DNA of 6,511 nt from Candidatus Rokuibacteriota bacterium. Its GTDB lineage: Bacteria > Methylomirabilota > Methylomirabilia > Rokubacteriales > CSP1-6. The notes below the pieces were generated by a model. It had not been told where the DNA came from and ran no database searches. It saw only the letters and a list, made by a program, of their open reading frames with translations. How positions within the stretch are numbered: position 1 is the first letter of the stretch; the number at the start of each line of letters is the position of its first letter. Below, piece by piece: positions 1 through 6,342 of this stretch. The position numbers were made by a program, and so were the translations under genes. The DNA is taken from contig QHSM01000169.1 of assembly GCA_003221595.1 (NCBI GenBank), positions 1 through 6,511 on the forward strand, read 5' to 3'.

Positions 1-1
1 C

Positions 2-733
2 TTCTCGGCGTTCCGAGTGTTCGGGATGAGCGCGATCACCGCCGTCACCGCCCAGAACTCGGTCGGCGTCCAGGGCGTCTTCAACCTGCCGCCCGAGTTC
101 GTCGCCCGGCAGATCGACTCGGTCCTCTCGGATTTCGGCGCCGACGCCGTGAAGATCGGCATGCTCTCGACGGCGCCGATCATCGGCGTGGTCGCCGACC
201 GGCTGCGAGCGTTCGCCGGAGACGGGAGCCGGGTCGCGCCCATGCGAATCGTGCTCGACCCCGTGATGATCGCCAAGTCGGGCGACGCGCTCCTGCAGCC
301 CGACGCCCGCACGGCGCTCATCAAGGAGCTGCTGCCGCTGGCGCTGATCGTCACGCCGAACCTGCACGAGGCCGAGGCGCTGGCCGGCATGCCGGTCGCG
401 AACGAGCAGGACATGGAACAGGCGGCGCGGCGGATCCTGGCGCTCGGGCCCCAGCACGTTCTGGTGAAGGGCGGCCACCTGCGCGATGCGGCCACGGACA
501 TTCTCTGGAACGGGCGCGACCTCACGCGGTTCACCGCCCCGCGGCTGGCGTCGACCAGCACGCACGGGACGGGCTGCACCTACGCCTCCGCGATCGCCGC
601 CGGCCTGGCCCGCGGCCACGCGCTCCGCGACGCCATCAGCGAGGCGAAGGCCTACGTGACCGCCGCGATCCGCGAAGGATTCCAGGCCGGCCGCGGCGTC
701 GGGGCGCTCCGGCACTTCGTGGCGAGCTGGTAG
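2..733 (+). CDS. thiD: Hydroxymethylpyrimidine/phosphomethylpyrimidine kinase ThiD, 5'-truncated by window edge
   Basis: ThiD phosphorylates 4-amino-5-hydroxymethyl-2-methylpyrimidine and then its monophosphate, giving HMP-PP for thiamine phosphate synthesis in the cytoplasm. The frame is open from the first complete codon at 2 (FSAFRVFGMSAIT...), which matches the stretch after the N-terminal glycine-rich segment of ThiD. By comparison with the roughly 266-residue E. coli enzyme, about 25 N-terminal residues lie outside the window, so the GTG at 17 is not the start. Visible ribokinase-fold motifs are KIGML (from 152), DPVM (257-268), TPNLHEAEAL, and the C-terminal anion-hole/catalytic HGTGC (563-577) followed by the usual TYASAIAAGLARG helix. 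The C-terminus looks complete. A small oddity is an Arg (codon CGA at 14-16) where relatives usually have Gly in the FSALGxxG segment. tatC follows after 4 nt. A fused ThiE domain is absent. Confidence 0.95.
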   Translation, partial: FSAFRVFGMSAITAVTAQNSVGVQGVFNLPPEFVARQIDSVLSDFGADAVKIGMLSTAPIIGVVADRLRAFAGDGSRVAPMRIVLDPVMIAKSGDALLQPDARTALIKELLPLALIVTPNLHEAEALAGMPVANEQDMEQAARRILALGPQHVLVKGGHLRDAATDILWNGRDLTRFTAPRLASTSTHGTGCTYASAIAAGLARGHALRDAISEAKAYVTAAIREGFQAGRGVGALRHFVASW

Positions 734-737
734 AGAC

Positions 738-1496
738 GTGGCGAGATCCGTCGACGACAGGATGTCGTTCCTGGAGCACCTGGGCGAGCTCCGCGTCCGG
801 ATCGTGCGGGCCCTCATCGCGCTCCTCATCGGCACCGTGATCGGGCTGCCGTTCAGCCAGCAGATCGTGGACTGGCTGGCGAAGCCGGTGACGCGGCTGC
901 ACTACGAGCTCGTCTTCACGGCGCCGGCCGAGGCGTTCTGGGTGCAGATGAAGGTGGGGCTGATCGTCGGCGTCTTCGTCGCCGCGCCCGCCATCCTCTG
1001 GCAGGTCTGGGCGTTCATCGCGCCGGGGCTCCACACGCACGAAAAGAAGTACGCGGCGCCGTTCGTCATCATCGGCTCGCTGCTCTTCCTCGGGGGCGGC
1101 GCCTTCTCCCTGTTCGTGGTGACGCCCTACGCCATCCAGTTCCTCTTGAGCTACGCGCGGCCGGGCCTCAAGCCGATGATCACGCTGCAGAACCACATCG
1201 ACTTCCTGCTGAAGTTCACGCTCGCGTTCGGCGCCGTCTTCGAGCTGCCGCTGGCCCTCACCATCCTCGCGCGCGTCGGCGTCGTGAACGCGAAGATGCT
1301 CGCGCGGAACCGGAAATACGCGATCCTCGGCGCGTTCATCGCCGGCGCGGTCCTCACGCCCACGCCCGACGCCTTCAACCAGGCGCTGATGGCCGGGCCC
1401 CTGATCCTCCTCTACGAAGTCGGGATCATCTGCGCGCGCATCTTCGGGCGAAAGCCCGCGGCCGCGCCGGCCCCGGCGACGGCCGAATCGGTCTAG
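738..1496 (+). CDS. tatC: Sec-independent (twin-arginine) protein translocase subunit TatC
   Basis: TatC is the inner-membrane receptor that binds twin-arginine signal peptides and, with TatA/TatB, exports folded proteins. The 252 residues match the family length (E. coli 258). The N-terminus SFLEHLGELRVRI is the typical cytoplasmic amphipathic start. Six hydrophobic segments lie near residues 22-40, 73-93, 108-129, 156-178, 193-208 and 211-232. The conserved first cytoplasmic loop WAFIAPGLHTHEKK is present with Glu102, equivalent to E. coli Glu103 in the signal-peptide site. The intramembrane Glu169 of FGAVFELP corresponds to E. coli Glu170, and the family signature LTPTPDAFNQ is intact. The tail is a short Ala/Pro-rich stretch. 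The GTG at 738 lies 4 nt after thiD and has only a weak GAG-type ribosome site; an in-frame ATG at 762 (MSFLEHL) is an equally plausible start. No tatA or tatB is in the window. Confidence 0.96.
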   Translation: MARSVDDRMSFLEHLGELRVRIVRALIALLIGTVIGLPFSQQIVDWLAKPVTRLHYELVFTAPAEAFWVQMKVGLIVGVFVAAPAILWQVWAFIAPGLHTHEKKYAAPFVIIGSLLFLGGGAFSLFVVTPYAIQFLLSYARPGLKPMITLQNHIDFLLKFTLAFGAVFELPLALTILARVGVVNAKMLARNRKYAILGAFIAGAVLTPTPDAFNQALMAGPLILLYEVGIICARIFGRKPAAAPAPATAESV

Positions 1497-2924
1497 ATGG
1501 ACTTCGCCTCGCTCGGCCTCCCGGAACCCGTCATGCAGGGGATCCGTGAGGCCGGTTTCGTGACGGCGACACCGATCCAGGAGGCGGCCCTGCCGCTGGC
1601 GCTGCGCGGCAAGGACGTGGCGGGCCAGTCCCAGACGGGCACCGGGAAGACCGCGGCGTTCCTGATCGCGGCCTTCACCAAGATGCTGCGCACGCCCATG
1701 CCGCCACCGCCGCCCGGGGCGGGCGCGCCGCGCATGCTGGTGATCGCCCCGACGCGCGAGCTGGTCGTGCAGATCGAGTCCGACGCGCGGCTCCTGGGAC
1801 GGTTCACGCCGTTCCGGACCCTCGCGGTCTACGGCGGCATCGACTACGCGAAGCAGCGCGACGACCTGGCGGCGGGCTGCGACCTCCTGGTGGGCACGCC
1901 CGGCCGCCTCATCGACTACCTGAAGCAGCGCGTCTGGACGCCCCGGCGCGTCGAGATCCTCGTCATCGACGAGGCCGACCGCATGTTCGACATGGGCTTC
2001 ATCGCCGACCTCAGGTTCATCCTCCGGCGCCTGCCGCCCCACGAGAAGCGCCAGTCCTATCTGTTCTCCGCGACCCTCTCCTTCCGGGTGCTCGAGCTGA
2101 CCTGGGAGTTCATGAACAACCCGACGCAGATCACGATCATGCCGCAGCAGAAGACGGCCGAGCGCGTCGAGCAGTCGCTCTTCCACGTCGGCCGCGACGA
2201 GAAGTTCCCGCTGCTGCTGGGGCTCCTGCGCCGCGAGGGCGGCGACCGGATCCTGATCTTCTCGAACACGCGCGAGGAAGCGCGCCGGCTCGAGGATCGC
2301 CTGATGCGCAACGGCTGGGACACGCGCGCCCTCACCGGCGACGTGGACCAGAAGCGGCGGCTCAAGATCCTGAACGACTTCAAGGAGGGGCGCCTGCCCA
2401 TCCTGGTCGCGACCGACGTCGCCTCGCGCGGGCTCCACATCGAGGCGGTGACCCACGTCGTCAACTGGGACCTGCCCCAGGACGCCGAGGACTACGTGCA
2501 CCGGATCGGCCGGACCGCGCGCGCCGGCGCCGGCGGCAAGGCGATCGGCCTCGTGGACGAGGCGAGCGCCCTGGCGCTCGAGGCGATCGAGAAGTTCATC
2601 GGCCAGAAGATCCCGGTCGAGTGGGCGGACGACGACCTGTTCATGCAGGAGATCAAGCCGACCGCGGAGGAGCGCCGCCGCTACTCCGAGGAGCGCCGCG
2701 CGCGTCTCGCGGCCCGCGACCGCTTCGGCGGCCGCGGCGGTGATCGCCGCGACCGCGGCCGCCCGCACGGCCGCCCCCACGGCGATCCGGGCCGCCCGGC
2801 GCCGGCGTTACCGCCCCCGCCCCCGGCCGCAGAAGGCGCCCCTGGTCCGCGGCGTCGCCGCCCTCGTCGCCGCGGGCGTGGCGGCGGTCCGAGACCCGAA
2901 GGCTCGCCCCCGCCCTCGCCGTAA
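1497..2924 (+). CDS. DEAD-box ATP-dependent RNA helicase, RhlB-like core with basic R/G/P-rich tail
   Basis: ATP-dependent RNA-unwinding protein of 475 residues. All core motifs are present in order: Q motif (Phe21, TPIQ at 25-28), motif I QTGTGKT (46-52), Ia PTREL (85-89), GG (113-114), Ib TPGR (134-137), II DEAD (158-161), III SAT (191-193), IV ILIFSNT (252-258), V ATDVASRGLHI (305-315) and VI HRIGRTAR (335-342). Stretches such as DRMFDMGFIADLRFILRRLPP, LTGDVDQKRRLKIL and the FIGQKIPVE segment near 367 resemble RhlB, the degradosome/mRNA-decay helicase, more than RhlE or DeaD; this is inferred from memory, so no symbol is assigned. A proline run (69-73) is inserted between motifs I and Ia. 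From about residue 383 the protein becomes a low-complexity Arg/Gly/His/Pro tail, a common RNA-binding extension. The ATG follows the tatC stop codon directly with no clear Shine-Dalgarno sequence, suggesting translational coupling. Confidence 0.95.
   Translation: MDFASLGLPEPVMQGIREAGFVTATPIQEAALPLALRGKDVAGQSQTGTGKTAAFLIAAFTKMLRTPMPPPPPGAGAPRMLVIAPTRELVVQIESDARLLGRFTPFRTLAVYGGIDYAKQRDDLAAGCDLLVGTPGRLIDYLKQRVWTPRRVEILVIDEADRMFDMGFIADLRFILRRLPPHEKRQSYLFSATLSFRVLELTWEFMNNPTQITIMPQQKTAERVEQSLFHVGRDEKFPLLLGLLRREGGDRILIFSNTREEARRLEDRLMRNGWDTRALTGDVDQKRRLKILNDFKEGRLPILVATDVASRGLHIEAVTHVVNWDLPQDAEDYVHRIGRTARAGAGGKAIGLVDEASALALEAIEKFIGQKIPVEWADDDLFMQEIKPTAEERRRYSEERRARLAARDRFGGRGGDRRDRGRPHGRPHGDPGRPAPALPPPPPAAEGAPGPRRRRPRRRGRGGGPRPEGSPPPSP
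2727..2763 (+). repeat. 11-bp perfect inverted repeat (GC hairpin) in the helicase tail coding region
   Basis: GGCGGCCGCGG at 2727-2737 is the exact reverse complement of CCGCGGCCGCC at 2753-2763, with a 15-nt spacer that can itself pair a little (CGG/CCG). It would form a very stable stem in the mRNA. It encodes part of the Gly/Arg/Asp-rich tail, so biased codons for Gly and Arg may produce it without selection. There is no U-tract after it, so it is not a standard intrinsic terminator. Confidence 0.55.
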
Positions 2925-2977
2925 CCCGCCGCGACGGTCGCCGACTCGTCCGTCGCCGAGTGCTGTGCCGGGAAAAG
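2925..2977. other. Convergent intergenic gap between helicase and SIS gene stops
   Basis: The two gene blocks converge here. The 53 nt contain a short direct repeat of GTCGCCGA (2937-2944 and 2952-2959, 15 nt apart) but no hairpin followed by a T-run on either strand. No intrinsic terminator is recognisable, so transcripts may run into each other or end by Rho. Confidence 0.5.
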
Positions 2978-4051
2978 CTAGAACGCCGAGCGCGCGCGAG
3001 CGTACGCGGGCTGGTCGGAGCGAGTAACGTCCGGGTTGACGCCGCGCCGAAGGGCGGTGTGGTAGACGAAGAGCTGGAGCGGCACGACGGTGAGAATCGG
3101 CGAGAGGAGCTCGTCGACGTCGGGGATGGCGATCGTCTCCGTCGCGAGGGCCGCGATCTCGCGATCGTCCTCGCGCACGAGCGCGACGAGCGGCGCGCCG
3201 ATTTCTTTCGCAACGCGAGCGGCGGCCAGACATCGCTCGTGTGACGGCCCGGGCGGCGCGATCAGGAAGACCACGTCCTCGCGCTCGAGCGCGGCCCATG
3301 CTCCGTGCAGGAACTGCTCGCAGTTGAAGCCGGCCGCCGGCGCGTGGCTGGCCTCGTTCATCTTCAGCGCAGCCTCCCAGGCCGTCGCGGTGTTCGGCCC
3401 GCCGCCGACGAACCAGGAGCAGCGGGCGCCGCCGTATCGCGCGGCCAGCGCCTCCCACGACTCCTGGCCGAGCAGCGAAGCGAGCAGGTCGGGGATCGCG
3501 TCGAGGTCCCGCGCCGCGCCGCTCTGGCCGCCCGCGGCGGCGGCGAGCGCGGCCAGGAGGGCGAGCGCCGTGGTGTAGCTGACCGTGTGGGCGCCCGAGA
3601 TTTCCTGATCGACCGTGCGAAGCGTCCAGTCCGCGGCGGCGCCGTCGGTCCCCTTGCCGGTGATCGCCACGCCGGCTCCGCCGTTCGCCCGGGCGCGCGC
3701 GAGCGCCGCGAGCGTGTGGTGGTTGGTGCCGCGGTGGCTCACGCCGATCACGCCCGTACGCGCGTCCTCGTCGGGCCAGTAGCTGGCCAGCTCGAAGGCG
3801 TGGAAGGCGCGCGCGCGCCGGCCGAGCCCGCCGATGCGGGCAAAGAGGAGCTCGCCGACGAGCGCCGCGTGCCAGGACGTGCCGACGCCGGTGAGGAGCA
3901 CCTGATCGAGCGCGCGCAGGCGGGCGGCCGCGGCCGCGATCGCGTCGCCCTGACCGCGCCCGACGAGCCGGAGCGCGCCCGGCTGGGCGTAGATCGCGTC
4001 GTGCATGTGGTAGGGATGACCCGCCCGCGGCGCCCCCGCCTGCTCGGCCAC
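2978..4051 (-). CDS. Double SIS-domain phosphosugar-binding protein (GlmS isomerase-domain/AgaS/FrlB-like)
   Basis: A 357-residue cytoplasmic protein with two sugar-isomerase (SIS) domains, as in the isomerase half of glucosamine-6-phosphate synthase (GlmS) and in AgaS/FrlB-type sugar-phosphate isomerases and deglycases. SIS1 (about 45-175) has LLTGVGTSWHAALVGE (GlmS CGTS-like loop, Gly57-Ser59) and VSHRGTNHHTLAALA where GlmS has SQSGETADT. SIS2 (about 210-340) has FVGGGPNTATAWEAALKMNE and EQFLHGAWAALE (Glu245, His249), matching GlmS LEGALKLKE and GELKHGP. The C-terminus NPDVTRSDQPAYARARSAF parallels the GlmS tail but has no lysine at the Lys603 position. There is no N-terminal glutaminase domain, so it is not a full GlmS and glutamine-dependent amination is unlikely. 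The GTG start is supported by GGAGG 9 nt upstream. It is the last gene of the operon, 15 nt after the crotonase stop. The substrate cannot be told from sequence. Confidence 0.88.
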   Translation of the reverse strand: MAEQAGAPRAGHPYHMHDAIYAQPGALRLVGRGQGDAIAAAAARLRALDQVLLTGVGTSWHAALVGELLFARIGGLGRRARAFHAFELASYWPDEDARTGVIGVSHRGTNHHTLAALARARANGGAGVAITGKGTDGAAADWTLRTVDQEISGAHTVSYTTALALLAALAAAAGGQSGAARDLDAIPDLLASLLGQESWEALAARYGGARCSWFVGGGPNTATAWEAALKMNEASHAPAAGFNCEQFLHGAWAALEREDVVFLIAPPGPSHERCLAAARVAKEIGAPLVALVREDDREIAALATETIAIPDVDELLSPILTVVPLQLFVYHTALRRGVNPDVTRSDQPAYARARSAF

Positions 4052-4060
4052 GACGGTGAT

Positions 4061-4065
4061 CCTCC
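4061..4065 (-). promoter_or_regulatory. Shine-Dalgarno GGAGG for the SIS gene
   Basis: Read on the minus strand, GGAGG sits 9 nt before the GTG at 4051 and just after the crotonase TAG stop (4069-4067). It fixes GTG 4051 as the start. Confidence 0.75.
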
Positions 4066-4066
4066 G

Positions 4067-4786
4067 CTAGCTCGTCGAGGGGAAGGCGGGCGCGCGCTTC
4101 TCGCGGATCGCCTTCACGCCCTCCCGCACGTCGGGGTACGTGAAGGACAGCATCTCGAGGGCCAGCGACTGGTCGAAGATGGGACCGGCCTGGCGCAGCC
4201 AGTTGTTGAGCGCGCGCTTGGTCCAGCGGATCGAGTGCTGGCTGCCCCGGGCGAGCCGGTCGGCGACGTCGAAGGCCCTGGCCATGACCTGATCGGCGGG
4301 CACGCTCAGGCTCACGAGGCCGATGCGCTCGGCTTCCTTGCCGTCGATGAAATCCGCGGTGAGCAGGTAGTACTTCGCCTTGGCCATGCCGCAGAGGAGC
4401 GGCCACAGGATCGCGGCATGATCGCCCGCCACCACGCCGAGACGCGTGTGGCCGTCGGTGAACCGGGCGTTCTCCGCGATGATGCTGACGTCGGCCAGGA
4501 GCGCGACGACGAGCCCCGCGCCCACCGCGACGCCGTTGATCGCCGAGACGACCGGCTTGTCGAGATTGATCATGTTGTAGACGATGTCGGAGAACGCCTT
4601 GCCGGCGCCGGTCACGACGACCACGCGCGTCTTCGGATCGGCGTCCACGGTGAGCCAGACCTGGCCGAATTCCCAGTGCAGGCGGGCGTTGGCCGCGTTC
4701 AGCACCTCGGGGCGGTTGATGGTGACGAGCAGCACCCCGTTCGGCTTCGGCTCGAACGTGAGGTGGCGGTAGTCGGAGTAGTCCAT
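4067..4786 (-). CDS. Crotonase-superfamily protein (enoyl-CoA hydratase/isomerase-like) with apparent internal deletion
   Basis: A 239-residue crotonase-fold protein, expected to act on an acyl-CoA in the cytoplasm. The N-terminal strand VLLVTINRPEVLNAANARLH (18-37), VVVVTGAGKAFS (55-66), KPVVSAINGVAVGAGL (77-92, second oxyanion-hole segment), the RFTDGHTRLGVVAGDHA block (108-124), EAERIGLVS and the C-terminal IRWTKRALNNWL helix all fit the superfamily. Between Ser66 and Asp67 the usual AGGDxxxM segment and its following helix, about 25-30 residues, are missing without a frameshift; that segment supplies the first oxyanion-hole amide. The two glutamates of rat mitochondrial enoyl-CoA hydratase (144 and 164) align with Val93 and His113, so ordinary hydratase chemistry is doubtful even apart from the gap. 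ATG 4786 is chosen over upstream extensions because of the Shine-Dalgarno 6 nt before it and because longer frames overlap the ferredoxin gene. Active enzyme, altered function or degenerate copy are all possible. Confidence 0.85.
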   Translation of the reverse strand: MDYSDYRHLTFEPKPNGVLLVTINRPEVLNAANARLHWEFGQVWLTVDADPKTRVVVVTGAGKAFSDIVYNMINLDKPVVSAINGVAVGAGLVVALLADVSIIAENARFTDGHTRLGVVAGDHAAILWPLLCGMAKAKYYLLTADFIDGKEAERIGLVSLSVPADQVMARAFDVADRLARGSQHSIRWTKRALNNWLRQAGPIFDQSLALEMLSFTYPDVREGVKAIREKRAPAFPSTS

Positions 4787-4792
4787 GACCTT

Positions 4793-4797
4793 CTCCT
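4793..4797 (-). promoter_or_regulatory. Shine-Dalgarno AGGAG for the crotonase gene
   Basis: On the minus strand the sequence TGAGGAGAAGGTC precedes the ATG at 4786. AGGAG lies 6 nt upstream and overlaps the ferredoxin TGA stop, so the two cistrons are probably translationally coupled. It rules out longer starts for the crotonase. Confidence 0.75.
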
Positions 4798-5156
4798 CAG
4801 GACGGCTCGGGGCCGATACCGCCGCCGGTCCACGAGAACGAGCGCTCGGCCAGGTCCGCCGGGAGCGGCGCGCCGGGCGCGTCGGCGGCGATGCGGGCGT
4901 ACGCCAGCACGGCTTCGAAAAGATCGGACGTGTTGATCCGCCGGAGCCAGAGCGGCCGGCCGTGGAGGTAGAGGAACACCACGTTCGCCTCGCTGCACGG
5001 TCCGAGGCACTCGGAGAACGCCAGGCGCACGCGCCCCTGGAGACCGGCCGCGTCGAACGCGCGCCGCAGAGCCGGCCGCACGAAGCGGGCCGCACCGTTG
5101 TTGGCGTGGCCGCAGCAGCAGCCGAAGCACGCGAACATCAGCCCGGGGTCAGCCAT
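4797..5156 (-). CDS. Small thioredoxin-like [2Fe-2S] ferredoxin domain protein
   Basis: A 119-residue soluble protein with a cysteine pattern suited to a thioredoxin-fold [2Fe-2S] ferredoxin. Cys10 and Cys15 form CX4C, followed 34 residues later by Cys50-X3-Cys54 in the segment SECLGPCSEANVVFLYLHG. This CX4C...CX3C spacing is like NuoE of complex I and related (2Fe-2S) ferredoxin-domain proteins. Two extra cysteines, 13 and 14, give an unusual CFGCCCG cluster. The C-terminal part (RINTSDLFEAVLAYARIA) is a likely helix; the last 30 residues are variable. It probably carries electrons for a neighbour or unlinked partner. ATG 5156 overlaps the end of the MFS gene by 8 nt and has no strong ribosome site, implying coupled translation. 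Met7 is a less likely start. An in-frame extension to 5270 is rejected because it lies wholly within the MFS gene. Confidence 0.8.
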   Translation of the reverse strand: MADPGLMFACFGCCCGHANNGAARFVRPALRRAFDAAGLQGRVRLAFSECLGPCSEANVVFLYLHGRPLWLRRINTSDLFEAVLAYARIAADAPGAPLPADLAERSFSWTGGGIGPEPS

Positions 5157-6315
5157 GCACGGCCATGGTACTCGACCTTCGGGCTCGAGCCAGGAGGAGA
5201 AGCCCGGTGATCGCGAGCGCCGCCGTCCAGAAGGCCGGCAGGAACCCGGCGTGGCGCATGCCCAGGACACCGGAGAGGAACGGGCCGAGGAAGATTCCGG
5301 CGTCCACGCAGACGCGGTAAAGCCCCGTCCGCCACGCGATGTGCTCGGACGCGGTCTCCTGGCGCAGCACGCCGAGGGGCAGCATCCAGCCCGCCATCGA
5401 AAGACCGAAGAGCGCGCAGCCCACGACGACGACGGGGAGCGAGCCGAAGCCCACGAGCGCGTTCGCCGCCGCCATCACCAGCAAGATCAGCGGCAGCACG
5501 CGCGCGGCGCCCCGCCGATCGGCGAGGAACCCGACCGGGAGCAGCGCGGCGATGTCGAAGAGCTGCTGCACCATCAGCAGGCGCGCGACTCCGGTGCGCT
5601 CGAGTCCGAACTCGCGGCTGGCGCGCAGCGGAATCAGGAACTGCTCCATCGTCGAGTACGCGAGCGCGACCAGCCCGCCGGCGGCGAAGACGAGCGGCAC
5701 CAGCGACGAGCCTCCGCGCGCCGCTTCGTGATGGGGAGCCGGCGCGAAGAGCGGCTGCGGCCCGTCGTGCGCGGGCAGCGCCGACAGCAGCTTCGGAATG
5801 ACCAGGACGCCGATGAGCTGGGGCGCGCACGTGAGCAGGAGCGCCGTGTTCCAGGAAAGGCGCGACGGCAGGGCGCCGATCATGATGACGCCGCCGAGCA
5901 TGCCGATCATCGCCGAGAGCTCGTAGGCGTTCAGGGCCGAGGCGAGGCTCTTCCCGGACTGGAAGCGGAGGATCGCGGTCAGCCCGGCCATCATGCTGAG
6001 CGCCTGGCCGAGGCCCATGAGCAGCCGGCCCAGCACGAGGATCGGAAATCCGCCGCCGCTCGTGAGGCACAGCGAGCCGATCGCCAGCACGAGCGGCCCG
6101 AGCCAGAGCGCGCGGCGCAGATGGTGGGTCAGGAAGAGTCCCAGGGGGACGTCCGCGATCATCCGGGCGAAGCCGAACGCCCCGGCCACGAGGCCGAGCT
6201 GCCAGTCGGCCAGGGCCGCGCCGCGCGCCATGTCGGGCAGGACGGCCGGGAAGGCGCCCCCGGAGAAGATGTTGGAGAAGGTCATCACGCAGAGCAGAGC
6301 GGTCAGGGACGTCAC
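5149..6315 (-). CDS. Major facilitator superfamily (MFS) transporter
   Basis: A 388-residue inner-membrane permease with about 12 hydrophobic segments: roughly residues 2-27, 38-62, 69-86, 90-116, 120-143, 148-168 and then six more in the second half after a hydrophilic central loop (HDGPQPLF... to ARGGSS). Motif-A-like features are FARMIADVPLGLF-x-HHLRR (49-68) between segments 2 and 3 and GFLADRRGAARV between segments 8 and 9. GRLLMGLGQALSMMAG resembles the segment-4 motif B. The substrate cannot be assigned. The frame is open to an ATG at 6444, but that would overlap the upstream gene's end, and codons between 6363 and 6316 (AGG, AAT, TTT, ATA, AAA) lack the G/C third-base bias that begins abruptly at GTG 6315. 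GTG 6315 has AAAAGG 4 nt upstream and starts the protein just before segment 1. GTG 6363 is the alternative. It is the first gene of the minus-strand operon. Confidence 0.87.
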   Translation of the reverse strand: MTSLTALLCVMTFSNIFSGGAFPAVLPDMARGAALADWQLGLVAGAFGFARMIADVPLGLFLTHHLRRALWLGPLVLAIGSLCLTSGGGFPILVLGRLLMGLGQALSMMAGLTAILRFQSGKSLASALNAYELSAMIGMLGGVIMIGALPSRLSWNTALLLTCAPQLIGVLVIPKLLSALPAHDGPQPLFAPAPHHEAARGGSSLVPLVFAAGGLVALAYSTMEQFLIPLRASREFGLERTGVARLLMVQQLFDIAALLPVGFLADRRGAARVLPLILLVMAAANALVGFGSLPVVVVGCALFGLSMAGWMLPLGVLRQETASEHIAWRTGLYRVCVDAGIFLGPFLSGVLGMRHAGFLPAFWTAALAITGLLLLARARRSSTMAVHG

Positions 6316-6317
6316 GA

Positions 6318-6342
6318 GGCCTTTTATGGTAAACGAAAGGCC
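6318..6342 (-). promoter_or_regulatory. Hairpin pairing with the MFS ribosome-binding site
   Basis: On the minus strand GGCCTTT (6342-6336) and AAAGGCC (6324-6318) are perfect complements around an 11-nt loop. The 3' arm contains the AAAGG that would serve as Shine-Dalgarno for GTG 6315, so the folded leader could hide it. The stem is only 7 bp and the element is AT-richer than its surroundings. A role as translational switch or as a protein-binding dyad is inference. Confidence 0.35.

Noticed and set aside
636..2780. Very long (714-codon) open frame on the minus strand opposite thiD, tatC and the helicase
   Set aside because: Its peptide is a monotonous R/E/D/L/A/V/H/G composition typical of a frame antisense to GC3-rich genes, with no domain, while the plus strand carries complete recognised proteins.
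2925..2977. Bidirectional terminator expected between convergent genes
   Set aside because: Only a short direct repeat is present, not an inverted repeat with a T-run.
2808..4406. 532-codon minus-strand open frame overlapping the SIS gene in another frame
   Set aside because: Arg/Ala/Gly-rich with no recognisable fold, whereas the alternative frame gives clear SIS motifs and a good ribosome site.
3305..4936. 543-codon plus-strand open frame opposite the SIS and crotonase genes
   Set aside because: Same low-information Arg/Glu/Gly/Ala composition; it crosses two real genes and a Shine-Dalgarno region and has no motif.
4787..5095. N-terminal extension of the crotonase up to 5095
   Set aside because: The extension lies out of frame over the ferredoxin gene, is Arg/Ser/Pro-rich and unlike crotonases; ATG 4786 has its own Shine-Dalgarno.
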